38,502 bases of DNA, from contig CAKMKL010000333.1 in assembly GCA_927443375.1 (NCBI GenBank), positions 1 through 38,502 on the forward strand, written 5' to 3'. How positions within the stretch are numbered: position 1 is the stretch's first letter; each line of letters opens with the position of its first letter. This DNA is from an uncultured Paenibacillus sp. (GTDB lineage Bacteria; Bacillota; Bacilli; Paenibacillales; Paenibacillaceae). Shown here piece after piece: positions 9,277 to 17,900 of this stretch. The translations under genes were made by a program, and so were the position numbers. The notes under the pieces are model-generated. The model was not told the DNA's origin, made no database searches, and saw only the letters and a list, made by a program, of their open reading frames with translations.

Positions 9277-10590
9277 CTACTGTGAAGATCGATACAGGCA
9301 GTTCAGGTACCAACAGAACGGAATAATGGATTGGACCGTCGACAGCGTGTTGTCGGAGAAAGAATAAATAAGAAACGCTGCTATAAAGAGCAGATAGTAA
9401 GGTTTGACCGGCGGTGCCAAAGCTCTGTAAACCAGAAGAAACACAGCCAATAAGGAAAGCAGCAGCAGTATAGCGCCGATATACCCTCCATCGAAGTAAA
9501 ACCGGATGTACTCATTATGCGGAACAACAAAGCCTTTATAGAGCGTCCCGTCATTCGCGACCGTAACTGCTCCCAGTCCTCTTCCTGACCAAGGGGAATC
9601 TGCCACTTTATTCAGGAAGTACTCCCAGGCCTCCGCCCGCCCCGACAGGTCAACCCCCGTTTCAGTTGTCCGTTCAAAGGAACGCTTCTTGATGTTATCC
9701 AGCTGCAGATAAACTGCCGAGAAGATCAACATCACTGAACATAGCAGTGGAATCAGATACTGCGTTTTGCCTTTTAAGTACTGGCGTGAGATGTCGTAGA
9801 AATAATAGAGAATCATCAGCACCAGGGCTAATATAGGTCCGCGCGTTCCTGTTCCGATCAGAATCAGAAAGTTCAGCGCCAGCATGATGTAGAAATAACG
9901 GACATGCTGCGGACTGCGTTTTATCTCAATAAATGAGATGCCTATACCCATGAAGGCCAGCATCGCCAAATGCGCCGGAATGTTCGCCCCCTGTATCCGT
10001 ACAGCGCCCGTGAACTCGATGTCGAGAAAAGCATGCAGGTGAGCTACCTGCAGCAGCACTCCCGCCAGCACACTGACCAGCGGCAGCATGGCGATGATGC
10101 GGATTTGCTTCTCGGCCACCTCTTTCTTCCAGTTGATCAGGAGAAATATGAAGGGAAGCGATAATCCGATAAAGGCTTTTACGGCAATCGAGGAACTCAT
10201 CTCCGGCAGCCAGATGGAGAAGCCGAAGGTGATAAATACCAGTCCCAACATGGCCCATAGGGGAGGACTAAGCTTGAACTTCAGTCCGTTTACCAGAATG
10301 CAGGGCACCAGAAGCACCAGGATCACCAGCTTGTAGAGCGAGAGGATTTCAATCCCGAACATGCTGCCGTCGTAGAGAAAATTGATGGAGATGGCCGTCG
10401 TCAGCAGAACGAAATAACTGATCAGCTCGGGTCGTGAAATGGAGACAACCAGCAAAATAATCAGGAGTACGGCCGCTACCGCAATTGCCGGCTGGTAAAT
10501 GACCGCTGTCCCCAGGAACAGTGCGGACACGAGGTAGAGCATTCCGTATGGCAAAGCGTTCATTTTGGAGCCCCACTCAAAATTAGTCAT
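9277..10590 (-). CDS. O-antigen ligase/Wzy-like membrane protein (second of two)
   Basis: A 437-residue multi-span protein, around 10-11 spans, with a periplasm-side loop near residues 310-370. The loop reads GRAEAWEYFLNKVADSPW, then GRGLGAVT, then VPHNEYIRFYFDGGYIG. The GRG...HNEY combination is characteristic of the Wzy_C/O-antigen-ligase family. It is probably the polymerase or an attachment enzyme for the exopolysaccharide. ATG at 10590 has GAGGGAA close upstream; an internal ATG (MNALPYG) is also preceded by GTGGGG, so the exact start is uncertain by nine codons. Confidence 0.85.
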   Translation of the reverse strand: MTNFEWGSKMNALPYGMLYLVSALFLGTAVIYQPAIAVAAVLLIILLVVSISRPELISYFVLLTTAISINFLYDGSMFGIEILSLYKLVILVLLVPCILVNGLKFKLSPPLWAMLGLVFITFGFSIWLPEMSSSIAVKAFIGLSLPFIFLLINWKKEVAEKQIRIIAMLPLVSVLAGVLLQVAHLHAFLDIEFTGAVRIQGANIPAHLAMLAFMGIGISFIEIKRSPQHVRYFYIMLALNFLILIGTGTRGPILALVLMILYYFYDISRQYLKGKTQYLIPLLCSVMLIFSAVYLQLDNIKKRSFERTTETGVDLSGRAEAWEYFLNKVADSPWSGRGLGAVTVANDGTLYKGFVVPHNEYIRFYFDGGYIGAILLLLSLLAVFLLVYRALAPPVKPYYLLFIAAFLIYSFSDNTLSTVQSIIPFCWYLNCLYRSSQ

Positions 10591-10599
10591 TGTCTTCCC

Positions 10600-11535
10600 T
10601 CACCCCGCTGCAGATTCCCTCTTCCGGTTCCAGAACATATGAAGAGTTCCACGAATACTCTCCAGCCGGCACTTGTTCAAAAGCTTTCTGCCCTGGCTTC
10701 TGGATAGTACCGAATCCGCCAGGATATACACTACTTTGGCGGCTGTCTTTCCGAGCAGGAGCAGATTACCTTTTACCCCTTCGCTTTTCATGGCGTTGGA
10801 GATGCCTTGACTGTAATACCTTTTCATAATCCAATCTTCTGTCAGGCGCCCTGCCGCTACGAAATGCTCAACAGCCATCTGCGGATGATAAAGGATGGTG
10901 TGCCCTTCTTTCTGCAGTTGGCTGAACAGCCACGTCTCTTCACCGGAGATAAGGGAATCCCCTTTTCTTCCGAGATCCAGCGGGAACAGGCTAATGTTGA
11001 ACGCGGGTTTGCGCATCGCCATATTGGCTCCGCAAGGATGCAGCCTCTTCGGGTATTCCCTGACCTTGCCGCCCAGATCAACGATAGTGTACGGCAGCTC
11101 GAACGGCTTAATCAGCCAGTCCGGGCGCTTGCTTTCGAAGATAGGGGCGACTTTTCCGCCCATGGCCATGACTTCCGGCCTTTCATCAAATGTACTGATG
11201 ATTGTGGTAATCCAATTCCGGCAAGGTATCGCGTCATCATCGAGAAAGGCAATGATTTGCGATTTGGAAGCCAGAATCCCTGTATTCCGGGCCGCCGACA
11301 AACCCTGTACCGGCTCCAGAAGATAACGGATATCCATCTCTGCACCATGAGCCTCAATAAAGCCTTTAATGGCGGCTGCCGAGTCATCCGTGGAGCTGTT
11401 ATCCACCACAATGATCTCAGCCTCCTGCAGGTTCTCCAGTGTAATTAGGGACTGGAGCGTCTTAACCAGTAAAGCCGACCTGTTATAAGTGCAGATAATA
11501 ATGGAAATCTTAGGGACGTGTCCGTACTCAATCAT
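10600..11535 (-). CDS. GT2 family glycosyltransferase
   Basis: A 311-residue GT-A-fold inverting transferase. The start ISIIICTYNRSALLVKTLQSL, the VVDNSSTDDS motif, GLSAARNTGI and the FLDDDAIP metal-binding motif are all classic GT2 elements. GEETWLFSQLQKEG probably holds the catalytic base region. It follows the phosphoglycosyl transferase gene, so it may add an early sugar. Upstream ribosome binding is weak (GGTGATAGCC), suggesting coupling to the preceding gene or modest translation. No membrane span is obvious. Donor sugar unknown. Confidence 0.9.
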   Translation of the reverse strand: MIEYGHVPKISIIICTYNRSALLVKTLQSLITLENLQEAEIIVVDNSSTDDSAAAIKGFIEAHGAEMDIRYLLEPVQGLSAARNTGILASKSQIIAFLDDDAIPCRNWITTIISTFDERPEVMAMGGKVAPIFESKRPDWLIKPFELPYTIVDLGGKVREYPKRLHPCGANMAMRKPAFNISLFPLDLGRKGDSLISGEETWLFSQLQKEGHTILYHPQMAVEHFVAAGRLTEDWIMKRYYSQGISNAMKSEGVKGNLLLLGKTAAKVVYILADSVLSRSQGRKLLNKCRLESIRGTLHMFWNRKRESAAG

Positions 11536-11560
11536 CGGCTATCACCCAATTCCCATAATT

Positions 11561-12247
11561 TTAATAAGCGTCTTTGGAACCGAGCAGCATCAGTCCGGTT
11601 TTAAAAATGATCTTGAGATCCAGCATCGTGCTGCGGATATGGATATAAGTCAGATCCAGCTGCACCATTTCGTCGAAACCGACACTGTTTCTGGCGTTAA
11701 CCTGCCAGTATCCTGTGCATCCCGGTGTAACCAGCAGCCGCTGCTTGTCGTAATCCGTATACTGCGCCACCTCTTCAACGAGCGGAGGACGGGGACCAAC
11801 AAGACTCATATGGCCCATCAGCACGTTCCAGAGCTGAGGCAGTTCATCGATACTAGTCTTGCGCAGGAATCTTCCGATCCGTGTGATGCGGGGATCATTT
11901 TTGATCTTGAACATTGCCCCGCTCACTTCGTTATAAGCCATCAGATTCGCTTTCAGCTCCTCGGCATTGGAAACCATGGATCTGAACTTATACATGGGAA
12001 ACAGCTTTTCGTCTTTACCTACCCGGTTTTGCCGGAAGAACACTTTGCCTTTGGGGTCTTCCAGCTTGATCAGGATGGCCACAAGAGCGAAGAGCGGCAG
12101 TAGTACGAGAAGGCCAAGAGCGGAGAAAAAAACGTCGATAATCCGCTTCATTACCAGATAGGAATCCATTTCTTTACTTCCTTCTTTGGCATGCAGCATG
12201 TAAAGTTTCGGCAGGACGGCCTCATAGTCTTCCGGCAGTTTTTGCAT
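11561..12247 (-). CDS. Undecaprenyl-phosphate sugar-1-phosphate transferase (short PGT type)
   Basis: The initiating enzyme: it moves a sugar-1-phosphate from a nucleotide sugar to undecaprenyl phosphate. The 228-residue form has one strong hydrophobic helix (RIIDVFFSALGLLVLLPLFA) followed by the catalytic domain, and lacks the extra N-terminal spans of WbaP/CpsE proteins. Key motifs present are FRQNRVGKDEKLF, MYKFRSM, TSIDELPQLWNVL, SLVGPRPPL and PGCTGYWQVN. ATG at 12247 has GGAG 8 bases upstream; ATG at 12253 is too close to that site. It is followed by a GT2 gene and preceded by galU. Confidence 0.92.
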   Translation of the reverse strand: MQKLPEDYEAVLPKLYMLHAKEGSKEMDSYLVMKRIIDVFFSALGLLVLLPLFALVAILIKLEDPKGKVFFRQNRVGKDEKLFPMYKFRSMVSNAEELKANLMAYNEVSGAMFKIKNDPRITRIGRFLRKTSIDELPQLWNVLMGHMSLVGPRPPLVEEVAQYTDYDKQRLLVTPGCTGYWQVNARNSVGFDEMVQLDLTYIHIRSTMLDLKIIFKTGLMLLGSKDAY

Positions 12248-12314
12248 GCTCATTTCTCCTCATTCCTCCTAATTGTTTAGGTACAAATTTGGTGTAAAGC
12301 AGACACAAGATGGA

Positions 12315-13205
12315 TTAGCTGCTAATAGTGATTTGTCCGGCTTTGCTGAGCCATTCCGCCATCGCATCCATCACCGGATAGCGCAGGTCGTCGCTCTGAA
12401 GTGCAAATTCCAGCGTAGTCAAAATGTAACCGAGCCGTTCGCCGACATCGTATCTCGTACCATCAAAGTTGTAGGCATATACCCGTTCACTCTGATTCAG
12501 CTTCTGGATTGCATCCGTGAGCTGGATTTCGCCTCCGGCACCCTTTTCCTGCAGGTCCAGATACTTAAAGATTTTTGGAGTAAATACGTAGCGTCCCATA
12601 ATCGCCAGATTGGATGGTGCTGTACCCAGCGCCGGCTTTTCAACAAAGTTATTAACCCTGTAGAGCCGTCCGTCCTGAAGATCCGGTTCGATAATCCCGT
12701 AGCGGTTGGTGAATTCATCCGGAATTTCCTGTACCCCGATCACCGAATTTTGTGTTTCTTCGTATTGATCGATCAGCTGCTTGAGGCATGGCGTTTTTCC
12801 GGTTACGATATCATCCCCCAGCATTACGCCGAAAGGCTCGTCTCCGATAAACCGTCTTGCACACCAAACCGCATGTCCGAGACCCTTTGGTTCTTTTTGC
12901 CGGATATAATGTATTTCCACTTTAGAGGAACGTTGAACTTCTTTAAGCAGTTCCAGCTTGCCGTCTTCCAGCAGGCGGGACTCCAGTTCGAAGGCGTTGT
13001 CGAAGTGATCCTCGATCGCCCGCTTCCCCTTACCGGTAACGATAATGATGTCCTCGATACCGGAAGCAATAGCTTCTTCCACGATATACTGAATGGTCGG
13101 TTTGTTGATGATTGGAAGCATTTCCTTAGGCATGGCCTTTGTCGCAGGCAGGAAGCGCGTTCCTAGCCCTGCCGCAGGGATAATTACCTTCTTTACCTTT
13201 TTCAT
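12315..13205 (-). CDS. galU: UTP-glucose-1-phosphate uridylyltransferase
   Basis: Makes UDP-glucose from glucose-1-phosphate and UTP. The 296-residue length and the motifs [43 protein letters not shown] and VMLGDDIV match GalU/GtaB. EKP in [14 protein letters not shown] is the conserved sugar-phosphate region. ATG at 13205 follows TAGGAGG with good spacing. Inside the cluster it provides precursor for the polymer and, with Ugd at the far end, for UDP-glucuronate. A second housekeeping copy may exist elsewhere in the genome, but this cannot be seen here. Confidence 0.95.
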   Translation of the reverse strand: MKKVKKVIIPAAGLGTRFLPATKAMPKEMLPIINKPTIQYIVEEAIASGIEDIIIVTGKGKRAIEDHFDNAFELESRLLEDGKLELLKEVQRSSKVEIHYIRQKEPKGLGHAVWCARRFIGDEPFGVMLGDDIVTGKTPCLKQLIDQYEETQNSVIGVQEIPDEFTNRYGIIEPDLQDGRLYRVNNFVEKPALGTAPSNLAIMGRYVFTPKIFKYLDLQEKGAGGEIQLTDAIQKLNQSERVYAYNFDGTRYDVGERLGYILTTLEFALQSDDLRYPVMDAMAEWLSKAGQITISS

Positions 13206-13249
13206 CGCACTTACCTCCTATAAAGTTTGGTGGGATATGTTTGAAAACT

Positions 13250-13891
13250 CTATTTGGCCTGATTCATGGCGATGCCAAGAATTTTTGAACCAGTCTGTTC
13301 CATGAGCACCTTCAGCTTGCGGACTGCTTCACGTTTGGTCTTCCCGTGTCTTGCTACAAGGATTACACCATCGGATAGCGGAGCCAGAATCCGTGCATCA
13401 CTGAATTCTACCGCCGGCGGAGAGTCAAGCAGGATCAGATCGAAGCTTGCCTTCAGCTCATCCACCAGAGCGGCCATTTTGTCGCTGCCGAGCAGATCCG
13501 GAGGACTGATCCGGGTAATACCTGCTGGAATAACCGCCAGATTGGCAAGGTTCCCGTAGACGGCAATATCCTTGGCTTCCTCCTGTCCGCTTAAGTAAGC
13601 GGCAAGCCCCTGGCTGCCTTCCACCTCGAATACGTTATGAAGTCCGGGGTGGCGCAGGTTGCAGTCAACAACAGCGACTCTTTTGCCGTCCTGGACAAAA
13701 GAAACAGCGAGGTTGGACAGGATCGTCGTCTTGCCTTCTCCTCCTTCGGCTGAAGTGAAGAGTAGCACCTGTCCGCCGCTCCCGCCAGCCAGCCCAAGCT
13801 GGCGGATATAGGTGCGAAGCGAGCGGAAGGATTCAGAGACATGCGAAGACGGGTTCAGGTCCGCAATTAAACTTTTATTCGGCCGTAACAT
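13250..13891 (-). CDS. CpsD/CapB-type BY-kinase-like ATPase, atypical
   Basis: A cytoplasmic P-loop protein of 213 residues that normally pairs with the Wzz-like membrane modulator to control chain length. It has the N-terminal SESFRSLRTYI oligomerisation region, Walker A SAEGGEGKTT (47-56) and Walker B LILLDSPP (about 152-159). Two features are unusual. The Walker A-prime motif reads VVDCNLRHP, with Asn where BY-kinases usually have the second Asp. The C-terminus (GSKILGIAMNQAK) has no tyrosine cluster. It may therefore be an ATPase partner without normal autophosphorylation. The start overlaps the Wzz-like gene by 17 bases and has GGGAGG upstream. Confidence 0.88.
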   Translation of the reverse strand: MLRPNKSLIADLNPSSHVSESFRSLRTYIRQLGLAGGSGGQVLLFTSAEGGEGKTTILSNLAVSFVQDGKRVAVVDCNLRHPGLHNVFEVEGSQGLAAYLSGQEEAKDIAVYGNLANLAVIPAGITRISPPDLLGSDKMAALVDELKASFDLILLDSPPAVEFSDARILAPLSDGVILVARHGKTKREAVRKLKVLMEQTGSKILGIAMNQAK

Positions 13892-14615
13892 AAGCGCCCT
13901 CCCCTACTCTTGCATTAGCGTTTGCCGCTTTGCCGAGATCGCGTTTGCGGATCGTCGGGATGCTGGCAATGACCGGCAGTCCCAGATCGAATTCGGCTTC
14001 CTTCTCGGTGCGGAGTGTTCCATTGAGTGTTTCCAGCAGCAGGATAATCCCGATTGCGGCCATCAATGAGACAACAAAACTGATAATCAGGTTCATTGCA
14101 AAACTGCCGTTTGTTGCCGCCGGTACATCAGCCGGATCAGCCGGAGTCAGGAATGTTACATTATCCAGCTTCATGAGCGATGGCAGGCTGCGGATGAAGC
14201 TTTGCGAAACCGCGTTTACAATATTTGCCGCCTTACTGTAACTTTCATCTTCTACACTGAGATTGATGACCTGGCTTTTCTCGGAGGTCTTTACCTGCAG
14301 CTTCGCAGCCAGCTGATCTTCCGTAAGGCCAAATTCCGGATGGTCGGCTACAACACTCTTCATAATCGTGGGGGACTTCATAATCTCCTTGTAGCTCTCG
14401 ATGAGGTTAAGGCTGAAGTTCAAGTTGTTGAGATTATTGCTCTCGGGTACATTTGCAGTATTGTTGACCAGCAGTTGTCCGGAGGCGGAGTAGACGGGTA
14501 CAACGAAGTTCTTGCTGATGTAGAAGGTGGTAGCACAGGAGATTAATACAAACACCGTTATCAACCACAACCTCTTCTTAATCAGGTTAATGTAATCTAA
14601 AATCGTCTTATCCAC
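13875..14615 (-). CDS. Wzz/YveK-type polysaccharide chain-length modulator
   Basis: First gene of the cluster, 246 residues. It has an N-terminal cytoplasmic stub, a span near residues 18-36 (LWLITVFVLISCATTFYI), an extracytoplasmic domain and a second span near 172-195 (NLIISFVVSLMAAIGIILLL), followed by a cytoplasmic tail that should contact the CpsD-like protein. The proline-rich PADPADVP just before the second span is typical of Wzz domains. The start is GTG at 14615 with AAGGAGGG 6-7 bases upstream. As leading gene it sets chain length and regulates polymerisation. Confidence 0.92.
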   Translation of the reverse strand: MDKTILDYINLIKKRLWLITVFVLISCATTFYISKNFVVPVYSASGQLLVNNTANVPESNNLNNLNFSLNLIESYKEIMKSPTIMKSVVADHPEFGLTEDQLAAKLQVKTSEKSQVINLSVEDESYSKAANIVNAVSQSFIRSLPSLMKLDNVTFLTPADPADVPAATNGSFAMNLIISFVVSLMAAIGIILLLETLNGTLRTEKEAEFDLGLPVIASIPTIRKRDLGKAANANARVGEGAYVTAE

Positions 14616-14776
14616 AGTAACCCTCCTTCCGCATTAGTTGCATTCTGAAAGCAATCATGAAAGTTTCAGATATCTTGCTTTAATTCTATCAAGCGGTACG
14701 AGTTGCCACATGGCTCCTACCATTACTTTAATCTTCACTTTCGTGTGAGTCGGTTTGGTCCGTAAGTGGGGCATCA

Positions 14777-14815
14777 TGGTATACTTTTGTACCACATCGC
14801 TGGTAAATTATATCA
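14777..14815 (-). promoter_or_regulatory. Promoter and possible operator of the exopolysaccharide operon
   Basis: On the minus strand TGATATAAT is an extended -10 element (TATAAT at 14807-14812, TG at 14814-14815). No good -35 is seen, which fits an extended -10 promoter. Just downstream, at 14777-14794, is an imperfect palindrome with TGGTA/TACCA arms that could be an operator. The predicted 5' leader is about 185 bases long. It contains a 7-bp inverted repeat, TCTGAAA/TTTCAGA, at 14644-14670. The rest of 14616-14971 shows no gene. Confidence 0.5.
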
Positions 14816-14911
14816 ATAGATGGAAGCTAAGCCGACGCAGGCCGTTATTTCATTAATAAAACCTTTAAATCCCTATACATCACTGTGTTAGATTCAGGAA
14901 GATTTGGACAC

Positions 14912-14940
14912 AAAAAAACACGGACATCCGTGTCCGTGTT
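14912..14940 (-). terminator. Rho-independent terminator after the response regulator gene
   Basis: A perfect 10-bp stem (AACACGGACA / TGTCCGTGTT at 14917-14940) with a TCCG loop is followed on the minus strand by seven T (14912-14918). It lies about 30 bases after the stop of the response regulator gene and separates the two-component operon from the exopolysaccharide promoter. Confidence 0.88.
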
Positions 14941-14971
14941 CCAACATTTCATGAATGATTATAAAATCCTG

Positions 14972-15607
14972 TTAATCATAAGACATTTCGTACTTGGTCA
15001 GCCCTACCGCGTTAGCGTACAGCGCCGCCTGCGTCCGGTCAGCCACCTGCAGCTTTGCGAGAATCTGGCTCACATGTTTCTTGACCGTAAATTCACTGAT
15101 GAACAGGCGCGTAGCAATATCCTTATTGCAGGCACCTTGGCCAAGTTCAATCAGCACTTCCTTCTCCTTCGGAGTCAATTCGTCCGTCGGGCTGCTGCCG
15201 CTCATCCGCATTTTATCTTCCATTAATCCGGGATCATAATACTTCCGGCCCTTATGGACCAGCTGGATCGCGAACAGCAATTCTTCCGGCAGTGCTTCCT
15301 TCAGCACATAGCCGTCAACCAGGACTTCTTCCGCTTTGAGGAAGTCCTCTCTGCTTGCCGAAGAGGTCAGCAGAATAAATTTGCTGCTCAGCCCGCGGGC
15401 ACGCGCAGCCTTGATTACATCCAAACCCGACTCATCAGCTAGCCTCAGATCAATCAGCACAAGATCAGGCTGTGTCTCCTCAATCACAAGAAGAGCTTCC
15501 TGGCCATTCGTTGCTTCGCCTGCAAAATGCAGATTAGGCTGCATGGAAATGACTGCTGCCAATCCTCTTCTCACCAAAGGGTGATCATCAACAATGACGA
15601 TATTCAC
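14972..15607 (-). CDS. NarL/LuxR-family response regulator
   Basis: A 211-residue two-component regulator. The receiver domain begins MNIVIVDDHPLVRRG, with acidic D7-D8 and phosphoacceptor D53 in LVLIDLRLAD. A LuxR-type helix-turn-helix follows: LTPKEKEVLIELGQGACNKD and then FTVKKHVSQILAKL. The start is GTG at 15607 with AGGAGG upstream. It lies 23 bases after the partner histidine kinase gene and immediately before the exopolysaccharide operon on the same strand, so that operon is a plausible target, although a terminator separates them. Confidence 0.95.
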   Translation of the reverse strand: MNIVIVDDHPLVRRGLAAVISMQPNLHFAGEATNGQEALLVIEETQPDLVLIDLRLADESGLDVIKAARARGLSSKFILLTSSASREDFLKAEEVLVDGYVLKEALPEELLFAIQLVHKGRKYYDPGLMEDKMRMSGSSPTDELTPKEKEVLIELGQGACNKDIATRLFISEFTVKKHVSQILAKLQVADRTQAALYANAVGLTKYEMSYD

Positions 15608-15630
15608 TTGAACGACCTCCTGCCTAAAGT

Positions 15631-17277
15631 TTATGCATTTTTTAATTCAGCCACACCGACAGGTATTGAAATTAATATCTTGGTTCCTGCATTCTCGCTG
15701 CTCGATAACTGGAAATCTCCGCCTAAAGACTGAGCCAGATACTGCATATTCTTCATGCCAAGTCCGCTGGTAGTATCCTCAGACGTTGTCCACAGCAGAT
15801 CAGTATCAAAACCGACGCCATCGTCCACAATCGAAAGTCTGATCCATTTGGGCTTGAGGGACAGTTCGACATCCACCCTGCTGGCCGCACCATGACGTAT
15901 GGCGTTGCCTGTCGCTTCAGAAATAATCCGGAAGAGAGCCTTGTGGTAAGGATAAGGGAGACTGAAATCATCACCCGTTATTTTCAATTCAATTTCCACA
16001 TCGTTTAACCTGGATAAGCTCTTAAGATGCGATCTCACCATGCCAAGCCACGTAGGTCCGCCGCTTTTCTTGGAGCTGAGACTGTAGATCGTAATCCGCA
16101 GCTCTTTGGCAACCTTGGTCGCTGAATCATGAATGAGGTCAATCTGCTCCTCCAGTTCGGACTCGGACATTTTACGCCAGGTCTGTTTCAGAGAGTGGGT
16201 TGCGTACACAATGCCGAAAAGGCTCTGCGATACGCTGTCATGCATTTCATCCGCTATCCGGTTCTGTTCATTCGTGATGATCAGCCGATTTTCGATGACA
16301 CCCAGTTCATGGCGCTCAAGAATAATTGCGCTAAGCTCCGACAGAAACATAAGCTGCTGAATATACCATCTGCGGCCCTCAAGACCTTCCGATGATTCCA
16401 GCTTCACGCCAATCATGCCGACAAATCGGGTGCTCATTCTTACCGGCATCAGCAAAAAGTCGCCAAGGCCAGGCAGACTCTTGAACACCGGCTCACGCTG
16501 CAGTCTCCACTCGTGTTCATGCTTTTCCAGCTCTGTGAACAAAAAACGTTCTTCTTCATGCTGCCAGCCGGTCTGCCGGCTCTGGGGAGCGGGTTCACCA
16601 CTTTTTTTGGCGAACCAGAACAAGGCCTTATCCAACTTAGTAAGCTTCACCACATAGTCTGTGATGACCTGCCCGATGTTCATGAAGTCATGCTGGCTGG
16701 AGGTTTCCACGATATGATAGAGCGATTTAATATGCTCCATGGTTTCGTTGGTCCGCGCGTTTGCTTCTTCCCGCTGCCGCTTGATCCTGTTAACCATTTG
16801 CATAACTATAACCGTAAGTACCAGGGCTAGAAACAGGTTTCCGTTCTGAAGCACTGCATCTGTTAAAGATTTGCCCTCAGAATTCAAAAAAACGTAACAA
16901 AATGTAGTCAATATGCCAATATAACTCAGAAGCAGACTCCACCTGAAATAAAATGACAAGGAGCCCGCCGCAATTAAAACAGGATTCACTATATAGAGCT
17001 TGAAGGAGCTCTCAAAGCCGCCAGTCAGTAAAGTCAATGCAATAACGCCCGCCATCTCTATACTAACTACCAGCATAAGAACCCGTGGTCTGGCCCGGAG
17101 CCTCCGGTAGTAGATCGTGAACACTGGAGCAATCATAAAGAGTGCAATGATTAATAGGGATTTATGAAGTACGGAAGGCCCCGTGTGGTCCAGGAGGTAC
17201 ATAAGCGATGTGAGGGACAAAGAGAAATATCTGTAAAAAGCAATCATTCTGTCTTCCGCGGTTGTTTTAATTTTCAT
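15631..17277 (-). CDS. HisKA_3-type sensor histidine kinase with membrane domain
   Basis: A 548-residue membrane kinase. About six hydrophobic spans occupy roughly residues 15-165, followed by a linker and GAF-like region (about 190-330) and then the kinase core. The phosphoacceptor histidine lies in RIADEMHDSVSQSLFG. The ATPase domain has the N-box SEATGNAIRHG and G-boxes VDDGVGFD and TTSGLGMKNM. The fold is that of NarL-partner kinases such as DegS/LiaS. It is co-transcribed with the regulator at 14972-15607. The signal is unknown. A consensus-like promoter and two cre-like boxes lie upstream. Confidence 0.93.
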   Translation of the reverse strand: MKIKTTAEDRMIAFYRYFSLSLTSLMYLLDHTGPSVLHKSLLIIALFMIAPVFTIYYRRLRARPRVLMLVVSIEMAGVIALTLLTGGFESSFKLYIVNPVLIAAGSLSFYFRWSLLLSYIGILTTFCYVFLNSEGKSLTDAVLQNGNLFLALVLTVIVMQMVNRIKRQREEANARTNETMEHIKSLYHIVETSSQHDFMNIGQVITDYVVKLTKLDKALFWFAKKSGEPAPQSRQTGWQHEEERFLFTELEKHEHEWRLQREPVFKSLPGLGDFLLMPVRMSTRFVGMIGVKLESSEGLEGRRWYIQQLMFLSELSAIILERHELGVIENRLIITNEQNRIADEMHDSVSQSLFGIVYATHSLKQTWRKMSESELEEQIDLIHDSATKVAKELRITIYSLSSKKSGGPTWLGMVRSHLKSLSRLNDVEIELKITGDDFSLPYPYHKALFRIISEATGNAIRHGAASRVDVELSLKPKWIRLSIVDDGVGFDTDLLWTTSEDTTSGLGMKNMQYLAQSLGGDFQLSSSENAGTKILISIPVGVAELKNA

Positions 17278-17340
17278 CCCACCACCCTATTCTCCACCTT
17301 TTTTGGAAAATGCGAGCTTATCAAAGCTTTGTTTAAAAGC

Positions 17341-17369
17341 ATCATACATGAGAAAAATCACAATAACAA
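17341..17369 (-). promoter_or_regulatory. Promoter of the histidine kinase/response regulator operon
   Basis: On the minus strand TTGTTA (17364-17369) and TATGAT (17341-17346) are separated by 17 bases. This would start transcription about 55 bases before the kinase ATG. The leader contains GCTTT-TAAAC-AAAGC, a small hairpin. Confidence 0.6.
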
Positions 17370-17383
17370 GTTTCAACATTTAC

Positions 17384-17482
17384 TGATAGCGTTTTCTTTT
17401 CAAAAAAAATAACAGAATGTCCACCTTTTTTTTCTAAGTTTAACTTAATTTTATCCATATAAGCCAAAGATAGCGTTTCCAA
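17384..17482 (-). promoter_or_regulatory. Two CcpA cre-like boxes
   Basis: TTGGAAACGCTATCT (minus strand, 17468-17482) matches the cre consensus WTGNAANCGNWNNCW at every defined position. AAGAAAACGCTATCA (17384-17398) differs at one position. The second box lies about 15 bases upstream of the -35 of the kinase promoter. Carbon-catabolite control of the two-component operon is an inference. Confidence 0.45.
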
Positions 17483-17509
17483 TCTAAAATAAATTTCTGA
17501 TGAACAGCA

Positions 17510-17542
17510 AATTAGCCTCTCCACCAGCTGGACAGGCTAATT
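17510..17542 (-). terminator. Possible terminator hairpin after the 57-aa gene
   Basis: AATTAGCCT and AGGCTAATT form a perfect 9-bp inverted repeat around a 15-base loop that contains CCAGCTGG. On the minus strand it lies 40 bases after the stop of the small cysteine protein gene. The following T-run is weak. Confidence 0.45.
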
Positions 17543-17581
17543 CTCTGAATACTATCGGTCATAGGGCATCATCCGGGCAGC

Positions 17582-17755
17582 TTATTCGGCTACTACAGGC
17601 AAAGATAGATGCAACTTGTTAGGATCACAAATACAAATCTGATAACGCTGCTCACCAACGATATGATACCCGGTGGACAGAATACGTATAGTGTGATTAT
17701 TACGCACATCCACCTTATGGAGACTACGGCAACTAATGCAGTAAAACTCTCTCAT
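17582..17755 (-). CDS. Small four-cysteine protein, 57 aa, function unknown
   Basis: A short open reading frame beginning MREFYCISCRSLHKVDVRN, with ATG at 17755 and GGAG 8 bases upstream. The cysteines occur as CxxC (6 and 9) and CxC (41 and 43, in QICICDPNK), the spacing of a small zinc-ribbon or metal-binding fold. No signal peptide or span is visible. It lies alone between the kinase operon and the AraC gene, is followed by a hairpin at 17510-17542, and is AT-rich like its surroundings. I do not recognise a family. Its reality rests on the ribosome binding site and the cysteine pairs. Confidence 0.55.
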   Translation of the reverse strand: MREFYCISCRSLHKVDVRNNHTIRILSTGYHIVGEQRYQICICDPNKLHLSLPVVAE

Positions 17756-17900
17756 GGTTTCATCTCCGGCATAACATAGTCAATAAGAACTAATAAAAAC
17801 TGCTAATATTATCTAAAATAATAACATCCCTTTTTCACCAGTGTCAACATGAATCATCATATTCCGACAACAATCCTCAGATGAAGCAGAATTATGTCGG

